Shown: positions 6,334 through 10,157 of the stretch, piece by piece
How positions within the stretch are numbered: the first letter of the stretch is position 1
Layout of the letters: the number at the start of each line of letters is the position of its first letter
Source of the DNA: Campylobacteraceae bacterium
Lineage (GTDB): Bacteria > Campylobacterota > Campylobacteria > Campylobacterales > Sulfurovaceae
Direction of reading: 5' to 3'
Length of the DNA stretch: 10,157 bases
NCBI GenBank assembly: GCA_027056615.1
Contig: JALUKJ010000225.1
Coordinates: 1 to 10,157 of the forward strand
Program-made: the position numbers and the translations under genes
Notes under the pieces: model-generated
Database searches by the model: none
Seen by the model: only the letters and a program-made list of their open reading frames with translations
What the model was told of the DNA's origin: nothing

Positions 6334-6379
6334 ACGAGGACATTGGGAACGAGAAAAGATATTACTTCTAAGGACAAAA

Positions 6380-7396
6380 ATGTCAATTACGTTAGACTCT
6401 CCTCTGGACATGCACCTTCATCTACGAGATGAGAACATGCTTTCAACCGTTGCACCTCTCTCTGCCAAAACCTTTTCAGGTGCAATTATTATGCCAAATT
6501 TAGTTCCTCCTATATCAACTAAAGATGAACTACTTGCTTATAAATCTCGTATTTTAGAAGCTACAAAAGGTCATACTTTTAAACCCTATATGACCCTCTT
6601 TTTTAAACCTACATATACTAAAGAGTTCTTAGAGAGTGTTAGAGATGAATTAACAGCTATTAAACTCTACCCTGCTGGAATTACTACCAATTCAGAAGGA
6701 GGTGTAGCAGGATTTGATGTGGAGGAGTTACGCCCTACTCTTACAGCTATGTCTGAGTTAGATATTCCTCTTTGTGTGCATGGTGAGACCAATGGATTTG
6801 TAATGGATAGAGAGGCTGAATTTGTCTCTATCTATGAGATGTTAGCAACTAACTTTCCTAAACTAAAAATTATTATGGAGCATATTACAACTAAAGAGAG
6901 TGTTGAAGCTCTTGACAAATTTGAAAACCTCTATGCAACTATTACACTACACCATCTACTTATTACTCTTGATGATGTAGCAGGTGGTATGTTACAACCT
7001 CATCTCTTTTGTAAACCAATTGCTAAACGTCCCCAAGATAGAGAGGCGTTACGAAGAGTTGCATTTAAGGCTCATCCTAAAGTGATGTTTGGTTCTGACT
7101 CTGCACCACACCCACAACATGCTAAAGAGTCTTGTGGTTGTGCAGCAGGTGTCTTTACTGCACCTATAGCTATTCAAGTTTTGACAGAGCTTTTTACACA
7201 ATATTCAACTATTGAAAATCTACAAGCTTTTCTTTCAGGAAATGCACAAAATATATATAGTAACATAGAAATTCCTAAGAAAACAATTGTCTTAGAGAAG
7301 GAAGCATTTTTAGTTCCTAATAAGTATGGAGATGTTGTTCCCATATATGCAGGGGAAACAATTAAGTATAGTATCATAGAGAGAAAAGAGATTTAA
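6380..7396 (+). CDS. pyrC: Dihydroorotase
   Basis: PyrC interconverts N-carbamoyl-aspartate and dihydroorotate, the third step of de novo pyrimidine synthesis, in the cytoplasm. The 338-residue protein is the homodimeric E. coli type (348). The binuclear zinc site is complete: H12 and H14 in MHLHLRD, with substrate-binding R16; K95 in AIKLYPAG, the lysine that is carbamylated; H134 in CVHGE; H168 in MEHIT; and D240 in FGSDSAPHP. An AAGGA Shine-Dalgarno lies about six bases before the ATG. It leads a five-gene rightward run, with three bases to the carbonic anhydrase gene. Its upstream region has been taken over by nested repeats, so its promoter is uncertain. The pairing with carbonic anhydrase is reasonable, as bicarbonate feeds carbamoyl phosphate made upstream in the pathway, but this is inference. 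Confidence 0.97.
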   Translation: MSITLDSPLDMHLHLRDENMLSTVAPLSAKTFSGAIIMPNLVPPISTKDELLAYKSRILEATKGHTFKPYMTLFFKPTYTKEFLESVRDELTAIKLYPAGITTNSEGGVAGFDVEELRPTLTAMSELDIPLCVHGETNGFVMDREAEFVSIYEMLATNFPKLKIIMEHITTKESVEALDKFENLYATITLHHLLITLDDVAGGMLQPHLFCKPIAKRPQDREALRRVAFKAHPKVMFGSDSAPHPQHAKESCGCAAGVFTAPIAIQVLTELFTQYSTIENLQAFLSGNAQNIYSNIEIPKKTIVLEKEAFLVPNKYGDVVPIYAGETIKYSIIERKEI

Positions 7397-7399
7397 TAA

Positions 7400-8056
7400 A
7401 TGGATAACATAAAAACCCTTATTCAAGGTCATGAAGAGTTTCAATCGGTAAAATTTGCTAAAAATGAAGAACGTTTTAAAACGTTAGTTGAAAAGGGTCA
7501 AAGCCCTAAAGCACTATTTATTGGATGTAGTGACTCACGTGTAATGCCAGCACTCATTACAAATTCAGAAGCAGGTGACCTCTTTATTATACGAAATATT
7601 GGTAATTTTGTTGCACCTTTTAATCCAAATGTTGATTACCATGCAACAGCTTCTGCTATTGAGTATGCTGTCTCTGTCTTAAAGGTTTCAGATATTATTG
7701 TCTGTGGTCACTCTGAATGTGGTGCTATTGCTTCACTTTTTAAAGATATTGAACCCACAGAAGAAAACCTACACACAATTAAATGGTTAGAGTTAGGAGA
7801 GAGTGCAAAACGTTCTGCTCAACTATTGCCAAAAGGAGTATCTAAAAAAGAGATTTTAGATTATACTGAACGTATCTCTGTTATTTTTCAATTAGAGAAT
7901 CTACTTACATACCCTGCTGTAAAACGACGTGTAGCAGATGGTTCTCTCTTTTTACATGGTTGGCACTATAACATTAAAAATGGTAAGATTGAATACTATG
8001 ATGAAAAGGCTTATGAGTTTAAAGAATTAACTGAAAAAATTATACAAAAAAGTTAA
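7400..8056 (+). CDS. Beta-class carbonic anhydrase
   Basis: This enzyme interconverts CO2 and bicarbonate with a zinc ion. The 218-residue protein shows the beta-class signatures: CSDSRVMP at 43-50, giving zinc ligand C43 and the D45/R47 dyad, and CGHSECGAI at 102-110, giving H104 and C107. RNIGNFV (65-71) and the tail motif FLHGWHYNIKNGKIEYYD (184-201) are also typical. No signal peptide is seen, so it should be cytoplasmic, where it would supply bicarbonate for carboxylation reactions and pH control. The start lies three bases after the pyrC stop with only a weak purine-rich Shine-Dalgarno, which suggests coupling to pyrC translation. The symbol could be can or cynT; I leave it open because the sequence does not decide between them. 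Confidence 0.95.
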   Translation: MDNIKTLIQGHEEFQSVKFAKNEERFKTLVEKGQSPKALFIGCSDSRVMPALITNSEAGDLFIIRNIGNFVAPFNPNVDYHATASAIEYAVSVLKVSDIIVCGHSECGAIASLFKDIEPTEENLHTIKWLELGESAKRSAQLLPKGVSKKEILDYTERISVIFQLENLLTYPAVKRRVADGSLFLHGWHYNIKNGKIEYYDEKAYEFKELTEKIIQKS

Positions 8057-8073
8057 AAAACAGGAGATAGAAC

Positions 8074-8985
8074 ATGATAGCAAATAATATTGAAGAACTA
8101 GTTGGCAATACTCCTTTGGTAAAACTAAATCATCTCTCAGAACTCTCTGGAGCTACTATTTTGGGAAAATGTGAATTTATGAACCCAACCTCATCTGTTA
8201 AAGATAGAATTGCAATGAATATGATTAATGAAGCTCTTGCTTCAGGTAAGATTACTAAAAAGTCAACCATAATTGAGCCGACATCAGGAAATACAGGAGT
8301 TGGTCTAGCTGCTATTTGTGCTTCTAAATCTCTTAAACTTATTCTTACTATGCCAGAGTCAATGAGTATTGAACGTCGTAAACTTTTAATCCATTTAGGA
8401 GCCAAAATTGTTCTGACTCCTGCTTCTAAGGGAATGGGGGGTGCTATCTCAAGAGCTACAGCATTAGCCAAAGAGTTAAATGGTTATGTTCTTCAACAAT
8501 TTAACAATCCAAGTAATCCAGAAATTCATCGAAAAACAACTGCTATAGAGATTTTAAAAGATACAAATAATCAACTTGACTACTTTGTAGCATCTGTAGG
8601 AACTGGTGGAACACTTACAGGAACATCTGAAGTACTTAAAGAGCATCTTTCTTGGCTAAAAGCTATTGCTGTTGAGCCAAGCAACTCTCCTGTTTTATCA
8701 GGAGGAAATGGTGGTCCACATAAGATTCAAGGTATTGGAGCTGGTTTTATTCCTGAAATTTTAAATACCTCTATTTATGATGAAGTAATACAAATTAATG
8801 ATGAACAAGCTATTAAATTTGCTAAAGATGTTGCCCTTGACGAGGGTCTTTTAGTAGGAATTTCAGCAGGAGCCAATATTGCAGCTACTTTTGAAATTGC
8901 TTCTCGTCCTGAAAATAGAGGTAAAACTTTTGTTACAATACTTTGTGATACAGCTGAACGCTACCTCTCTACTGAGCTATTTTAA
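8074..8985 (+). CDS. cysK: Cysteine synthase (O-acetylserine sulfhydrylase)
   Basis: This PLP enzyme makes cysteine from O-acetylserine and sulfide. The 303-residue protein has the full fold-type II pattern. The Schiff-base lysine is K43 in NPTSSVKDR, the substrate loop TSGNTG is at 70-75, the phosphate-binding GTGGT is at 176-180, and KIQGIGAGFIP at 217-227 is the CysK/CysM signature. S264 in GISAGA contacts the PLP ring. CDTAERYLST near the C-terminus is also conserved. CysK is more likely than CysM from the overall motif set, but the two can be hard to separate. A strong AGGAG (8062-8066) sits seven bases before the ATG. It follows the carbonic anhydrase gene by 17 bases and precedes the aminotransferase start by two bases. 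In a sulfide-rich setting it would be the main route for sulfur assimilation. Confidence 0.95.
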   Translation: MIANNIEELVGNTPLVKLNHLSELSGATILGKCEFMNPTSSVKDRIAMNMINEALASGKITKKSTIIEPTSGNTGVGLAAICASKSLKLILTMPESMSIERRKLLIHLGAKIVLTPASKGMGGAISRATALAKELNGYVLQQFNNPSNPEIHRKTTAIEILKDTNNQLDYFVASVGTGGTLTGTSEVLKEHLSWLKAIAVEPSNSPVLSGGNGGPHKIQGIGAGFIPEILNTSIYDEVIQINDEQAIKFAKDVALDEGLLVGISAGANIAATFEIASRPENRGKTFVTILCDTAERYLSTELF

Positions 8986-8987
8986 AT

Positions 8988-9560
8988 GTGAAAGAGCTTT
9001 TTGAAACCATTAAGATTGAAAATGGTAAAATCTTTAATCTTAAATGGCACAATCAACGACTCAATCGAAGTCGTTTAGAGCTTTTTTCTATCTATAAACC
9101 CATAAATTTAATAGACTATATTTATGCTCCTCCTCAAGGACTCTATCGTTGTCGAGTAGTTTATGATGTAGAGGTTAAATCAGTACAATATATACCATAC
9201 ACTCCTAAAACTTTAAATAGTTTCAAAATTATACAAAGCAACTTAGAATATAACTATAAATTTAATGACCGTTCAGAATTAAATAGACTTATTCAAGAAG
9301 AGTATGATGAGATTATTATTGAAAAAGATAGCCTCTTAACAGATACATCTATTGCCAATATCGCTTTTTATAATGGTAAAGATTGGATAACTCCTGAAAA
9401 ACCTCTATTAAGAGGAACAACTAGAGAGAGACTCTTAAGTAAAGGTTTTTTAAAATTAGAAAATATTAAAAAAGAAGATATTAAAAACTATTCATACTTT
9501 GCTTTAATGAACGCTATGATAGGATTCCAAATACAAAACTCTATTAATATTAAACTATAA
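8988..9560 (+). CDS. Small class IV aminotransferase, PabC-like
   Basis: This is a PLP enzyme of the branched-chain aminotransferase / 4-amino-4-deoxychorismate lyase fold, in a compact 190-residue form against about 270-310 for typical members. Visible markers are the N-terminal WHNQRLNRSR (20-29), a probable PLP lysine K91 in YKFNDRSELNRL, TDTSIANIAFY (118-128) in place of the usual TExSxxNIF-like motif, and LLRGTTRERLL (140-150). The start is GTG at 8988. The ATG at 8986-8988 is followed at once by TGA and cannot serve. Only two bases separate it from the cysK stop, so translation is probably coupled. Short members of this type are often annotated PabC-like and would release pyruvate from aminodeoxychorismate to give p-aminobenzoate for folate. 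That function is inference, and D-amino-acid or branched-chain transamination remain possible. Confidence 0.8.
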   Translation: MKELFETIKIENGKIFNLKWHNQRLNRSRLELFSIYKPINLIDYIYAPPQGLYRCRVVYDVEVKSVQYIPYTPKTLNSFKIIQSNLEYNYKFNDRSELNRLIQEEYDEIIIEKDSLLTDTSIANIAFYNGKDWITPEKPLLRGTTRERLLSKGFLKLENIKKEDIKNYSYFALMNAMIGFQIQNSINIKL

Positions 9561-9577
9561 AAGGGAAACAAATCAAT

Positions 9578-10030
9578 ATGCCTCTGGAAACGCTAGAAAC
9601 CTCTAAATACAAAGAGCTAATACAAAATCATATTTTAGCTACTATTGAATATCTATTCGATGAAAATCAAGAATTTGGTGTTGCTTGTGAAATTTCAACT
9701 GTAAGCTTTTCTCCAAATCTTCCAAATGACCTACATGAGTCACTACCTGAAATTACACTTTTTATGTTAGCAAACTACTCATTTGAAACTGCCTCTGTTG
9801 ACCAATATTACCTCTCATTTGAAGCTGGTTTTGGACCTGACAACTTTGGAGCATTGGTACAGATTCCACTACTTGCAATAAAACAACTCTTTGTAGACGA
9901 ATACCCTATTTTACTTAATGTTACATCATCAAATGAGATTAAAGAAGAGAAAAAAGAGGAGGTTGACTCAATGTCTGTACTACTTAACAATCCAGAAAAT
10001 GCAAAACTCTTAAAGAAGAAAAGAATCTAA
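9578..10030 (+). CDS. Conserved hypothetical protein with SspB-like layout
   Basis: I cannot name this 150-residue protein with certainty; it looks like a conserved hypothetical of Campylobacterota. It is acidic and soluble, without signal peptide or membrane segment. Residues 10-30 form a helix, then come strands around FGVACEI (33-39) and ITLFML (59-64). YLSFEAGFGPDNFGALVQIP (78-97) is followed by a helix LLAIKQLFVDEYPILLNV. That order resembles the ClpXP adaptor SspB, where an xFxARFGGxPRxVSVPLAAVLAIYA-like block follows the strands. After residue 118 a charged linker, rich in Lys and Glu, leads to a C-terminal tail LNNPENAKLLKKK, reminiscent of a flexible linker plus docking peptide. The comparison is from memory and unproven. 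A GGGA Shine-Dalgarno-like sequence lies about ten bases before the ATG. It is the last gene of the pyrC-led run. Confidence 0.75.
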   Translation: MPLETLETSKYKELIQNHILATIEYLFDENQEFGVACEISTVSFSPNLPNDLHESLPEITLFMLANYSFETASVDQYYLSFEAGFGPDNFGALVQIPLLAIKQLFVDEYPILLNVTSSNEIKEEKKEEVDSMSVLLNNPENAKLLKKKRI

Positions 10031-10071
10031 ATAATATTGTTACTCGTTTACTCATTCCAAATATTCAAAAA

Positions 10072-10144
10072 CTGTAGGTTCGATTTCATCGAACGGATTG
10101 TTTTATGGGCTTCAATTTTTTGTTCGATAAAATCGAACCTACAG
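10072..10144 (-). repeat. REPIN copy 2, inverted relative to copy 1
   Basis: CTGTAG plus hairpin GTTCGAT-TTC-ATCGAAC (10072-10094) and hairpin GTTCGAT-AAA-ATCGAAC plus CTACAG (10122-10144) enclose a 27-bp linker. Read in reverse, the 99 bp at 10059-10157 match 6213-6311 at 97 positions; the two differences lie at 6216 and 6263 of copy 1. On its left the identity stops at AAATATTC, so the right-hand terminal repeat of the copy 1 host element is absent here. On its right the window ends while identity still continues. It directly follows the last gene and could also shape the 3' end of that transcript. Confidence 0.75.
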
Positions 10145-10157
10145 GATTTGGGCCTAA

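Larger units (their letters stand above)
6175..6358. mobile_element. Outer inverted-repeat element with 9-bp target duplication
   Basis: The ends atttgCTCGTTCCCAA (6175-6190) and, reversed, cttttCTCGTTCCCAA (6358-6343) match at 14 of 16 positions, with 11 perfect inner bases. ATATTACTT occurs exactly at both edges (6166-6174 and 6359-6367), which looks like a 9-bp target-site duplication. Without the inner insertion the element would be only about 40 bp: two arms around a short centre containing ACGAGGAC. There is no transposase, so mobility would depend on enzymes elsewhere. An alternative is a simple hairpin repeat with a chance AT-rich direct repeat; the symmetric placement five bases from each arm argues against chance. 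Confidence 0.5.

Noticed and set aside
8130..8471. Open frame of 113 codons on the minus strand within cysK.
   Set aside because: It lies wholly inside a clear cysK gene in antisense, resembles no family I know, and follows from cysK codon usage.
10041..10058. Sequence ACTCGTTTACTCATTCC left of REPIN copy 2 as a remnant of the outer CTCGTTCCCAA arm.
   Set aside because: Only CTCGTT and a later CCAA match, separated by eight unrelated bases, which is too weak to claim.

Overview
This is an AT-rich, gene-dense bacterial chromosome segment. It most resembles a Campylobacterota (Epsilonproteobacteria) genome of the Sulfurimonas/Sulfurovum type. I infer this from the low G+C, the short Lnt lacking a C-terminal membrane helix, the DUF6394-type membrane protein next to secF, and a conserved-looking small protein at the right end that I remember from this group. 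Family names come from recognising motifs by eye; no database was searched.

Left part (138-4431). An MltB-type lytic transglycosylase lipoprotein runs rightward and converges on a leftward operon, yajC-secD-secF-DUF6394. A short imperfect hairpin sits between the converging genes. YajC, SecD and SecF form the accessory complex that helps SecYEG complete protein export. The DUF6394 gene appears to have an amber codon as its third codon, directly after a classic stop/start overlap with secF.

Middle (4444-6116). Diverging from yajC is lnt-yidD, covering lipoprotein N-acylation and a membrane-insertion helper. Starts of yajC and lnt are only 12 nt apart and share one palindrome that supplies a Shine-Dalgarno sequence to each strand. 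The lnt gene carries a roughly 65-bp, G+C-richer imperfect palindrome, read in frame, inside a loop between membrane helices.

Intergenic 6117-6379. This holds what looks like nested insertions. A 9-bp direct repeat flanks an outer inverted-repeat element. That element is split, with an 8-bp direct repeat, by a second element with 17-bp terminal inverted repeats. Inside the second element lies a REPIN: two GTAG-footed hairpins in inverted orientation.

Right part (6380-10030). Five tightly packed rightward genes: pyrC (pyrimidine synthesis), a beta-carbonic anhydrase, cysK-type O-acetylserine sulfhydrylase, a small class IV (PabC-like) aminotransferase, and a 150-residue protein whose layout recalls the ClpX adaptor SspB. 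A second copy of the REPIN region (97 of 99 bases identical, opposite orientation) follows at the right edge, so the five-gene block is bracketed by inverted repeats.

Most genes are ordinary housekeeping. The unusual content is in the repeats, the palindrome inside lnt, the amber codon and the SspB-like protein.
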